A stretch of 64,000 bases of DNA, taken from contig JASHRF010000005.1 in NCBI GenBank assembly GCA_030037545.1, positions 1 through 64,000 of the forward strand. Direction: 5' to 3'. Origin of the DNA: Acidobacteriaceae bacterium. Its GTDB lineage: Bacteria; Acidobacteriota; Terriglobia; Terriglobales; Acidobacteriaceae. Position numbers and translations under genes: made by a program. The notes under the pieces were generated by a model. The model did no database searches, had not been told where the DNA came from, and saw only the letters and a list, made by a program, of their open reading frames with translations. Each line of letters starts with the position of its first letter. The first letter of the stretch is position 1. Below, piece by piece: positions 8,386 to 16,700 of the stretch.

Positions 8386-9327
8386 TCACGGTACAATCGG
8401 CGTCGCCCCATTCAAAAACCCTGGATCCATCTCCGCAAGATCCACCCGATAGCTGACTGTCTTTGCCGTGGGAAAATCCGCCGGCACATTTTGCGTCACG
8501 CGCCCTGTCGCCGCCCACTCCGTGCCGCGCTGAAACGTGGTCATGAATCCCACGCAGCTCAGCGCAAACGCATCGTGCCCGAGCGTGGTATGAAAGATGC
8601 GTCCTTTGCCGTAACGCAGCACCATGAGTATCGGCTCGTCGCGCCCGGTGCCTTTGTTCTTCGGATCGGAGTGCGCGGTAGCCAGCACCGTCATGTTTCT
8701 GCCGGGGCCGCGCAGGTTGCCATAGAGCTCGTCGGTGGCGTGCATCCAAACGCGCGGCAGCCCGCGCAGAATGGGGTGATCCGGGTCGCGTTCGACAATC
8801 TGGAACGGCAACCGCGCGCCGTGCTCGCCGGCCAATCCCGGCGTGTTGTCTGGAACCAGCTTGTCGCCGTCCCAGAACCAGTGCGAGCCGGCGTTCTGAT
8901 CGCGGCCGCGCCAGCCGCCGATGCCGATCATCAGGTTATACGCCGGCCAGTTGGGAAAGGCATTATCGGCGGCGTGCACGATCACCAGCCCTCCGCCGCC
9001 GCTTACATACTTCTCGAACTGTGCACGCAGCCCCTCAGGCCAATCGGGGCCGTCGTAGTTCATCACAATGGTGCGATAGCGGCTGAAGTCGGGCCTGAAC
9101 CCGCTGAAGTCGCCGTCCGAGGGCGGAGCGGTCAGCACCGTCACGTCGAACAGCCCGGTTTCCTCCAGCTCCTTTTTCATTACCTGCGTGGTGAGCCTCC
9201 AGTTGTGATACGGGCCGCCGCTTTGCCCATCCAGAATGGCCACCGCAATGCGCGTCTGCGCTGCCGAGAAAACCGCCCCGCACAGCAAAAAACTCAGGGG
9301 AATAGCAGCCAGCCAGATCCTGCTCAT
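8386..9327 (-). CDS. Secreted ThuA domain-containing protein
   Basis: About 313 residues starting with a signal peptide (SRIWLAAIPLSFLLCGAVFSAAQ). The rest is a ThuA glutamine-amidotransferase-like fold: RIAVAILDGQSGGPYHNW, VMNYDGPDWPEG, GGGGLVIVHAADNAFPNW, HPILRGLPRVWMHATDELY and GRIFHTTLGHD. ThuA proteins are linked to trehalose and other sugar use and are often secreted in this phylum; the chemistry is not established. The start at 9327 has GAGGAGG just upstream, whereas an upstream ATG would put unrelated residues before the signal peptide. It is divergent from the DUF1761 gene. Confidence 0.9.
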   Translation of the reverse strand: MSRIWLAAIPLSFLLCGAVFSAAQTRIAVAILDGQSGGPYHNWRLTTQVMKKELEETGLFDVTVLTAPPSDGDFSGFRPDFSRYRTIVMNYDGPDWPEGLRAQFEKYVSGGGGLVIVHAADNAFPNWPAYNLMIGIGGWRGRDQNAGSHWFWDGDKLVPDNTPGLAGEHGARLPFQIVERDPDHPILRGLPRVWMHATDELYGNLRGPGRNMTVLATAHSDPKNKGTGRDEPILMVLRYGKGRIFHTTLGHDAFALSCVGFMTTFQRGTEWAATGRVTQNVPADFPTAKTVSYRVDLAEMDPGFLNGATPIVP

Positions 9328-9421
9328 AATCCTCCTCGCGACCGTGAAGTTCCGCACACGCAGAATACGCCTGCGCGGCTCCATGCCGTACAATTCCGAT
9401 CAACTGGAAGGGGAGAGCCGC

Positions 9422-9853
9422 ATGGAAATAGAACCGTCTCGCGTCCGGCAGAATTTTCTGGCCATCGTGGTGGCCGCCATCGCCTGCTTTCTGGTGCAGA
9501 TGGGGTGGTATTCGTACTTCTCCGCGGCCTGGGTAACCGGCATCGGCCGCACGCCGGAATGGCTTAACCACACCGGCGTCAACCCAGCCCTCCAGTATGG
9601 CGCGGCCCTGCTGGCTGAGGCGGTGATGGCCGTGGTCATCTCCTGCGTTACGCAGCTCACCGGGCCCCAAACCCTCTTTCGCGGCATCAAGGCGGCGCTG
9701 CTGCTGTGGCTGGGATTCGTGGTCCCTGTGCTGGCTGTGAATTATGTCTTCGAGGTGCGCACCTGGGCGCTCTTCGGGATCAACATCGGCTTCTGGCTGG
9801 CCGGCATGATCGTGATGGGCGCCATCGTGGGGGAATGGAAGAAGCGCGCATAA
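9422..9853 (+). CDS. DUF1761 family membrane protein
   Basis: A 143-residue inner-membrane protein with four predicted spans. It begins with NFLAIVVAAIACFLVQMGWYSYF, the typical first helix of DUF1761, and has a last helix ALFGINIGFWLAGMIVMGAIVG followed by a short basic tail. The ATG at 9422 has GGGGAGAG immediately upstream; the frame is open further back, but that part overlaps the divergent ThuA gene. No function is known for the family. The gene stands alone between ThuA and the RcnR-like regulator. Confidence 0.85.
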   Translation: MEIEPSRVRQNFLAIVVAAIACFLVQMGWYSYFSAAWVTGIGRTPEWLNHTGVNPALQYGAALLAEAVMAVVISCVTQLTGPQTLFRGIKAALLLWLGFVVPVLAVNYVFEVRTWALFGINIGFWLAGMIVMGAIVGEWKKRA

Positions 9854-10003
9854 TGCCGGCGCCATGCCGAAACGTACGCGTTCCAAGCGCGTGCTAATTT
9901 CAATCGAACCTTAACAATTCGCAAAGGGCTTGCCCGCTACGATAATCCATAGCACGCAAGCGTAGCGACGGCCGGACCGGCACAGCAGCGGCCACGTCGC
10001 GTC

Positions 10004-10276
10004 TTACTTCAGGTAGGCGTGCACCAGGTCGATGAGATCTTCTGCCAGCTCCGGCGCAATCTGCTCCTTGGCGCCGTCGACCAGGTGGAAACGGATGTGG
10101 GTTTCGAGCACCTCGGCCATCAGCGCATTGACGCCGCCGCGCACCGCGGCCAGCAGCATGAGCTGGTCGCCGCAATCGGCTTCGCCGCTCAGCGAGCGCT
10201 CCACCGCGTCCAACTGCCCGCGCACCTTGCGCAGGCGTTGCGTGAGTTTCATTTTTTCCCGATCCTGGTGCGGCAT
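10004..10276 (-). CDS. CsoR/RcnR/FrmR-family metal- or formaldehyde-responsive repressor
   Basis: A 90-residue all-helical repressor of the DUF156 family, with the conserved core RLRKVRGQLDAVERSL and LLAAVRGGVNALMAEVLETH. Residues that decide ligand class are visible: Pro2, His3, Cys35, His60 and His64. The set His3/Cys35/His60/His64 is the Ni/Co site of RcnR, while Pro2/Cys35 is also used by formaldehyde-sensing FrmR, so either signal is possible. CsoR-type copper sensing is less likely. It is divergent from an OprB-type porin, and a G6 tract in the shared promoter resembles the operators of this family. Confidence 0.88.
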   Translation of the reverse strand: MPHQDREKMKLTQRLRKVRGQLDAVERSLSGEADCGDQLMLLAAVRGGVNALMAEVLETHIRFHLVDGAKEQIAPELAEDLIDLVHAYLK

Positions 10277-10300
10277 AATGGCTTCTCTTGCGCAATACCC

Positions 10301-10336
10301 ATCCCCGGTATAGTATGAACCGAGTGGGGGGTAGCG
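10301..10336. promoter_or_regulatory. Divergent promoter with G-tract operator candidate
   Basis: Between the RcnR-like gene and the porin gene lie ATCCCCGGTATAGTATG and, 9 bp further, GAGTGGGGGGTAG (G6 at 10326-10331). Operators of the RcnR/FrmR/CsoR group typically contain a central G- or C-tract flanked by AT-rich half sites. TATAGT at 10309-10314 could be the -10 box for the porin, about 40 bp before its ATG. The sequence is seen; binding is inferred. Confidence 0.5.
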
Positions 10337-10355
10337 GCTCCCTACGCGCTATTCT

Positions 10356-11837
10356 ATGCCCTTTCCACACCCCATCCCGCGCCTCCTGCCGGCCGCCTCC
10401 CTCGCCGCCATGGTCTTCGTCCTCGCCGCTGGGTCGGGCTTCGCGCCCGCGCAGGCTCTCCCTGATGCGCCCCAGCCGTCTCAGGCTGCCTCGCCACAGG
10501 CGGACCAACAGCCCCACCCGGCACCAGCGCCCCAGGACGCAGACACCTCGGCGCCGGAGACGCTTTTTCCGCACACCGAAACCGGCCGCTATTGGATCTC
10601 CGGCCAGGTGAACATCATCCTGCAGGGTCACCTCGCCTTTCCCGCTCGCTATAGCGGAAAAAACAGCCTGACCAACTGGGCGCAGAGCGCGACCACCCAC
10701 GTGATGACGCTCTATACCGGCTACTATCTCACGCACACTACCGAGGTCTTTGCGGACATGGAAGACGCCACCGGCAACGGCATTGGCAATGCCAACGGCC
10801 TGGCGGGCTACTCGAATCTGGACTCCGTGCGTCTGGTGCAGGGCATGGCGCTCTCCAAGGCGCCGTACTTGGCTCGCTTGATGCTGCGACAGGTCATCCC
10901 ACTGGACAGTGCACGCCAGGACGAAGAGCGCGACGAGCTGCACTTGGCCACCAGCGTCCCCACGCGCCGTCTTGAGTTCCGCGTGGGCAAATTCGACCTT
11001 GCCGATTTTATCGACGTCAATAGCTGGGGATCCGACTCCCATCTTCAGTTCCTAAACTGGGTGGTCGATAACAACGGCGCGTGGGACTATGCGGCCAACA
11101 CTCGTGGCTACACCGACGGCGCCATGGTGGAGTACGACGACGGCGGCTACACGATACGCTTTGCCGAAGCGCTCATGCCCAAGATCGCCAACGGCATTTA
11201 TCTTGATGCCGACCTGGCGCGTTCGCGCGCGGCCAACCTGGAGCTGGAGGCAAGCGGCAATCGCATTGCGCACCGCGCCGGCGCCGTGCGCGTGCTTGCC
11301 TACCTGAACCAGGGCCACATGGGCAGCTATCGGCAGGCCGTCGACGAGTTTCTCAACCACGCCACGCCCACGCCCGACATAATTGCCACGCGGGAGTACG
11401 GGCGCTATCGCTACGGATTCGGCCTCAATTTTGAACAGTCGGTTACGCGCGACGCGGGCGTTTTCGGCCGGGCGGGCTGGAGCGACGGCCACAACGAAGC
11501 GTTCTGCTACACCGAGGACGATCGCACCGCCGAGGTCGGCGTGTTTTCCATAGGCCGCCTGTGGCACAGGCCCACCGACCGCGCCGGCGCCGCGTTTGTG
11601 GTCAACGGCATCGTCCCCGCGCACCAGCAGTACCTGGCGCTGGGTGGGTTGGGGTTCCTGCTCGGCGACGGCGCCCTGACCTACGGCCACGAGAAAGACT
11701 TTGAAGCCTTCTACACGGCGCACCTGTGGCGCGGGTTCTTTGTCTCGTACGATTTTCAGTACATCGCCGATCCCGGCTACAATCAGGTCCGCGGGCCGGT
11801 GGCGATTTCGGCCGCGCGCTTTCACACGGACTTCTGA
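10356..11837 (+). CDS. Carbohydrate-selective porin, OprB family
   Basis: A 493-residue outer-membrane protein with a signal peptide (LLPAASLAAMVFVLAAGSG, cleavage near APAQA) and a Pro/Ala-rich linker to about residue 70. The OprB barrel follows: the N-terminal GRYWISGQVNIILQGH, the central FRVGKFDLADFIDVNSWGSDSHLQFLNW, GVFGRAGWSDG and a C-terminal strand ending in Phe (ISAARFHTDF). OprB porins admit sugars and other small solutes. The divergent RcnR/FrmR-like repressor raises the possibility that this copy is controlled by a metal or aldehyde; that link is inference. Confidence 0.88.
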   Translation: MPFPHPIPRLLPAASLAAMVFVLAAGSGFAPAQALPDAPQPSQAASPQADQQPHPAPAPQDADTSAPETLFPHTETGRYWISGQVNIILQGHLAFPARYSGKNSLTNWAQSATTHVMTLYTGYYLTHTTEVFADMEDATGNGIGNANGLAGYSNLDSVRLVQGMALSKAPYLARLMLRQVIPLDSARQDEERDELHLATSVPTRRLEFRVGKFDLADFIDVNSWGSDSHLQFLNWVVDNNGAWDYAANTRGYTDGAMVEYDDGGYTIRFAEALMPKIANGIYLDADLARSRAANLELEASGNRIAHRAGAVRVLAYLNQGHMGSYRQAVDEFLNHATPTPDIIATREYGRYRYGFGLNFEQSVTRDAGVFGRAGWSDGHNEAFCYTEDDRTAEVGVFSIGRLWHRPTDRAGAAFVVNGIVPAHQQYLALGGLGFLLGDGALTYGHEKDFEAFYTAHLWRGFFVSYDFQYIADPGYNQVRGPVAISAARFHTDF

Positions 11838-11920
11838 GGGAAGCTGGCTTTCGCACCCAGCGTCCTGCATGATCGCATTGAACTCCAACTCCCGCTGATG
11901 CAAAAAAGGATGCGGCGTAG

Positions 11921-12223
11921 GCCGAAGTATTCAATGAGCAAAAGACCGGAAAGAGATTTGCCAATGTCTGGGATGCACTCGCCGGTACGCCGGAAGAAGC
12001 GGCGAACCTGACCTTGCGTTCCGATCTGATGGATGAGATCGAGGTCATCATCAAGGCGAATGGGTGAACTCAAGCCGAAGCAGCCAAGCGGTGCGGAGTA
12101 ACGCAGCCGCACATCAACAACCTGCTGCGGGGGTGCATCTCTCGCTTTTCGCTTGACGCGCCGGTGAACATTGCTGCGAAGCTGGGGCGGAAGGTTAAGA
12201 TGAGTTTCGAAGACGCGGCGTGA
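11921..12223 (+). pseudogene. XRE/HTH antitoxin-like pseudogene with in-frame TGA
   Basis: One frame reads RFANVWDALAGTPEEAANLT, RSDLMDEIEVIIKANG, then TGA at 12065-12067, then TQAEAAKRCGVTQPHINNLL and SRFSLDAPVNIAAKLGRKV to a normal stop. This matches the HTH_37-type XRE antitoxin family across the stop, where most members have NGWTQAEAA; the TGA thus looks like a Trp codon turned nonsense. No start codon is present in frame at the 5-prime end (a TAG precedes residue 1), so the N-terminus is also damaged. No RelE/HigB-like toxin is adjacent. Confidence 0.8.
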
Positions 12224-12239
12224 GGTGCTGGTTTCAGCG

Positions 12240-13694
12240 TTACCTTCCCGTCCCCCCTACCGTCATCCGATCTAGCTTCACCGTCGGCATCCCCACGCCC
12301 ACTGGCACGTTCTGCCCATCTTTGCCGCAAGTGCCGATGCCCTCGTCGAGCTTGAGATCGTTGCCCACCATTGACACATATTTCAGCGCTTCGGGGCCGT
12401 TGCCGATCAGCGTAGCGTCGCGCACCGGCGCGGTGATCTTGCCCTCCTCGATCAGATAAGCTTCGGACGCCGAAAAAACAAATTTTCCGTTGGTGATATC
12501 CACCTGCCCGCCGCCAAAATTCACCGCGTAGAGGCCGCGCTTCACGCTGCGCAAAATATCCTGGGGATCGTCCTCTCCGGCCAGCATGTAGGTGTTGGTC
12601 ATGCGCGGCATGGGGATGGCCTGGTAGCTCTCGCGGCGGCCCGAGCCAGTATTGGGCATGCCCATCAGCCGCGCTGAAAGCTTGTCGGACAAATATCCCT
12701 TTAAAACGCCGCCCTCAATCAGCACCGTCTCCTGGGTGGGCGAGCCTTCATCGTCCACGTTGAGCGAGCCGCGGCGTCCGGCGATGGTTCCGTTGTCCAC
12801 TACCGTTACTTTGGAGCTGGCTACCGGCTGGCCGATGCGCCCGCTGAATGCCGAAGTCTTTTTGCGATTGAAATCCGCTTCCAGCCCGTGGCCCACAGCC
12901 TCGTGCAGCAGGATTCCCGGCCAGCCCGGCCCCAGCACGACTTCCATCTCACCGGCCGGCGCAGGCACCGCGCCAAGCTGCAGAATCGCTCCGCGCGCCG
13001 CTTCGCGCGCCAGGCCCTCCGGGCTTTTACTGCCCGTGAACTGATTCAGGCCCGCGCGTCCGCCTCCGCCCGCCGCACCCTTGGTGGTAATCGCGCCGTC
13101 CTTCGCAATCACGTACACATTCAGCCGGCACAGCGGCTGCGTGTCGCTGGCAAAGGCGCCATCGGAGCCGGCAATGAGGATGCGCCGCAGCTCTTCGGCG
13201 TAGCCGGCGCGTACGTGCACTACGCGATTGTCGAAGGCGCGCGCGGCGCGATCGGCGCGCAAAATCAACTCCAGCCGTGTCGCCAGCTCCAGGTCGTACC
13301 CGCCCAGCGGCACCGGGTAGAGATTGGCCGAGGGCGCCTCGGTAAAGCCCTGCACAGGCTGTTTGGCCGGTCCGGACGCAATCAGCGCCGCGGTTCTGGC
13401 TGCGTGCAGCAGCCGTTCAGGGCTCAGATTGTCGGTATACGCGTAGCCGGTCCGCTCGCCGCTGAGCACGCGAATGCCGCAGCCCGCGCTCACGCCCTGG
13501 CTGGCCGATTTCACAATCTGCTCGTCCACACCCAGCGCCGTGGCCATCACCGATTCGAAATACAAATCGGCGTAATCGCCGCCCGCCGAGAGGGCCTCGC
13601 CCAGGCAGCGCTCCAGCAGCCGCTCGGTAATGCCAAACTTCTCGAAAAAGAAGCGCTTATGGCTGATCGCAGGGGAAGTCCCGTTTTCGGTCAT
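12240..13694 (-). CDS. tldD: Metalloprotease TldD
   Basis: A 484-residue cytosolic protease subunit, the expected length. The metal-binding HEAVGHGLEADF, the preceding LGPGWPGILL and the C-terminal IGTCGKDGQNVPVGVGMP block are diagnostic of TldD. With its partner TldE (PmbA) it forms a heterodimeric peptidase that processes modified peptides such as microcins and degrades unfolded peptides in Enterobacteria. No tldE gene is next to it here. It lies downstream of the TonB receptor on the same strand, with 64 bp and a small hairpin between, so it may be read through or independently expressed. Confidence 0.95.
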   Translation of the reverse strand: MTENGTSPAISHKRFFFEKFGITERLLERCLGEALSAGGDYADLYFESVMATALGVDEQIVKSASQGVSAGCGIRVLSGERTGYAYTDNLSPERLLHAARTAALIASGPAKQPVQGFTEAPSANLYPVPLGGYDLELATRLELILRADRAARAFDNRVVHVRAGYAEELRRILIAGSDGAFASDTQPLCRLNVYVIAKDGAITTKGAAGGGGRAGLNQFTGSKSPEGLAREAARGAILQLGAVPAPAGEMEVVLGPGWPGILLHEAVGHGLEADFNRKKTSAFSGRIGQPVASSKVTVVDNGTIAGRRGSLNVDDEGSPTQETVLIEGGVLKGYLSDKLSARLMGMPNTGSGRRESYQAIPMPRMTNTYMLAGEDDPQDILRSVKRGLYAVNFGGGQVDITNGKFVFSASEAYLIEEGKITAPVRDATLIGNGPEALKYVSMVGNDLKLDEGIGTCGKDGQNVPVGVGMPTVKLDRMTVGGTGR

Positions 13695-13732
13695 TATTCT
13701 CAGTTTACGCCGGATTGCATTCCGTCATTGCT

Positions 13733-13752
13733 GGATTCCGCGAGAGGAATCC
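13733..13752. terminator. Hairpin between TonB receptor and tldD
   Basis: GGATTCC and GGAATCC form a perfect 7-bp stem with a 6-nt loop just after the receptor stop codon. There is no U-tract on either strand, so it may be a processing or attenuation hairpin rather than an intrinsic terminator. Confidence 0.4.
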
Positions 13753-13758
13753 ATCCAA

Positions 13759-16700
13759 TCAAAAGCGATACCTCGCCCCCAGTTGAATTTGCCGCTCGCT
13801 ATAGAAATCCGACCCATTGACATTCAGCGGCTGCCCGAAACCAGGGATGGGGAGGCCGGTCTCGGCGTTGGTTTTGAGGCCGGTGAGGAAGTTCAGCGTG
13901 GGAAGCGTGGCCGGCATACCGGAACCATCAGGCGGAGTGCCGGACTCGATGAAATAGCCGGTAGTTTCAATCTCCGTGACGTTCTGGTGATTGAATAAAT
14001 TGAAACTCTCGGCCAGCAGCTCGAACTCGCGGCCTTCGCCGAGAAAGAACTTCTTACCCAGGCGCAGATCGGCCTTCCACGTCTCGGGATATCGGAAAGT
14101 GTTGCGGCCGATGTCATAGTCCTGACCGTCGTTTCCCACGCCATAGACCCGGCTGTCGCCTCCGGAGCCGTTCATCCCCGGTCCCAGGCCGGCGAGAGCG
14201 GCCCCACCGGTGCTGAACTCTTCGGGAAGTGAGCCCGTAACACGCATCGTGTACGGCAATCCGCTGTGGAACTGTCCGATGCCGGAGACCATCCAGCCAT
14301 TGCCGAAGCGGCCGCTCACGCCACCCAGCTTCCACGGCGCCTCGTAGATCAGCATGACGGCAGCCGAGTGGCGGACGTCGAGGTTGCTGGCGCCGTACTC
14401 CTGTGCATAATCCTGGCTGGAGCTGAAGATGGCCGGGTTCAAGGGGCTCTCGCCCGGATTCCAGTCCATGGCGTGCGCGTAGATATAGTGCGCGTGCAAG
14501 CTCAATCCGCGCTCGCCGTAACGCGTAGCGCGGAGCATGGCGGCCTCGTAAGTGGAGTTAGCGCGGCTCTCGATCTCGGTAATCTGCTGGTAATTCGAAT
14601 TTAACCAGCCGCATTGGCCGGCCACATTCAACTTCGCGCCGGCCGGGCACAAGCCGGCAGGCCACAGCGCGTAAAACGGAACCGTGATCTGCGTGGCCTT
14701 GATGGGGCCCAGGCCGAGGTGACCACACTGGGCATTGCCGATAGGGGCGCCGCCGGTAGCGGTGGCACTGCCGGTAGCGGCAGGAACCTGGTCACACACG
14801 TTATAAGTGATCGCCAGATCTCCTGTTCCCGGATTGACCGCAGGATCGATGTTCGCGTCGAAGTCAGCGGGCAGCCTCCGGCCCAGGCTGAGCATAGCGC
14901 TGGCAGTGAGCATCACGCGGCCCGGCAGTTGCTGCTCCGCTGCCGCCAGCGCCTGGTGCACCTCGGGATTACGGAAGTTCGGCGCGAACTCCGTTGCGCC
15001 TGGCACCATCACGCTGCCCGGAGGCCCGGTGAGCACGGTCGGGAACGCCGGCGCTCCGCTGGTTCCCACCAGGTTCAGTCCATCCGTGGGCCGGATGAAG
15101 AAAGGCAGATCGCCTTTGAGCGATCCGGTCTGGGAAAGCGCGGTTTCCAGCGTGGCGTTCTGCGTGCGTCCGAAATACATGCCGTAGCCCAGCCGCAATA
15201 CCGGCCAGCGCCCGAGATTACCCAGCGCCAGGCTCATGCGCGGGCCCCATTCGTTGCCCAGATTCGGCAGGTGCTCGGTCAGCGGCAGCGCGGGATTATC
15301 GACCAGCTTGATCGGCGGCGGCAACTGCTCGCGCTCCCAGCGCAACCCCGCGGAGAACACGGCGAATTTGTTGAGCTGCCATTGTGCGGTCGTGGAACCG
15401 GCCCAGTCGTTGGTGCCTACCTGCCAGAAATTGGGCCCGATGACTTGCGAAAAAGACGAGTAGCACGGCAGCGCGCCCAGGCCCATCAGCGTGCCGCCCG
15501 CAGACCAGACCCTGCCGGTTGCGTCGCAGTTGTGCGGATTCTGGTAATTGAACAGGTTCGTGACTCCGAATTTCTCGAAGACCAGCGCATCGGAGATGAA
15601 GTTCTGTACCTCCGGGTAGTGATATGTGCCGGTCTGGTTGCGCAGCATCGTGGTTACATCGACATTGTGGTCCAGCTCGAAGCCGGCTTTCACCAGTAGC
15701 TTGCCGCGCACCCAGTCCACCATCTCCTGGCCGTGAATCATGCGCTCGTCGGGATAGCTGCCCTGCCCGAAACGCGACGGATTGCCGATGGTGAAGCCGT
15801 AACGCGAATCGACCACGATTTGCGGCAATTGCCCATAGCTGTTCCAGCCGGGCCCGAGAAATCCCTGCTCGAAAGCGGAAGGCGTGTCGGGCCTTGCGCT
15901 CAGAATTTCGCGTCCCGCCGAGCCCTGCGTCACCGCCAGCAGATTGGGCGTAAGAAACGCCTCCCAGCGCGCCAGCAGCCACTCCTCACTGGCGTGGCTG
16001 GAGCCGAAGCTGTGATTTCCGTAATTCTCTGAGACACGTGTCAACCCGCCGCCAGGCGAGTTCCAGTCCGCCCCGGTGCCTTCAAGCGAAAAGCGGTGCC
16101 GCTCCGTCGCCTGCCAATCGATGCGGGCAAAGCCCACCCACTGCGCTGCGGTGCGCGGCGCGGGGCCGAGCAACCCATCCAGAGATTCCAACATTTGGGA
16201 ATACGCCGCCGTCGCCTCGGTAAAGGGGCAGGAAGACGGCCCGACCGGCGATGGCACCGTCAACCCCAGTTGAGCGCAGAGGAGATCGGTCTGAGGCACG
16301 CTTGGCTGGCAGAAGAACCCATAACAGTCCCCGTACTCAGCCGTGCCAGCCGTAAGATCCGTGCCAATCGGCTCCTTAGCCATCGCCAGCCCCGGATCGT
16401 TGCGGTGGTAGCTGTCGAGGGCGCCAAACCAGAAGAGCTTGTCGCGCCGGATGCGGCTGCCTGCACTCAAGCCCCACGAGGTTTCGTGATCGGGCGGAGT
16501 ATACGGCTCGGGCGTAAAGACAGGCGTCGTGGTTGCCGTGGCCGGCGCGGTTTCCTTCACCCACGTTGTGAACGGATTCTGCGCACCCCAGGTGTTTTGC
16601 CGGTCGGAAAAGAATCCCTGTCCGTGAAACGAATCGCCACCGCTCTCGGTTTCCACGCCGGCACGGCCTCCGGCGGCATGCGCGCCGTCTGCTTCCACGT

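Noticed and set aside
12888-13820. Long open frames antisense to tldD, and similar ones antisense to pepA, lpxC, fabF, ftsH and lhr
   Set aside because: They are Arg/His/Pro-rich shadows of conserved genes on the other strand, without ribosome sites or recognisable domains.
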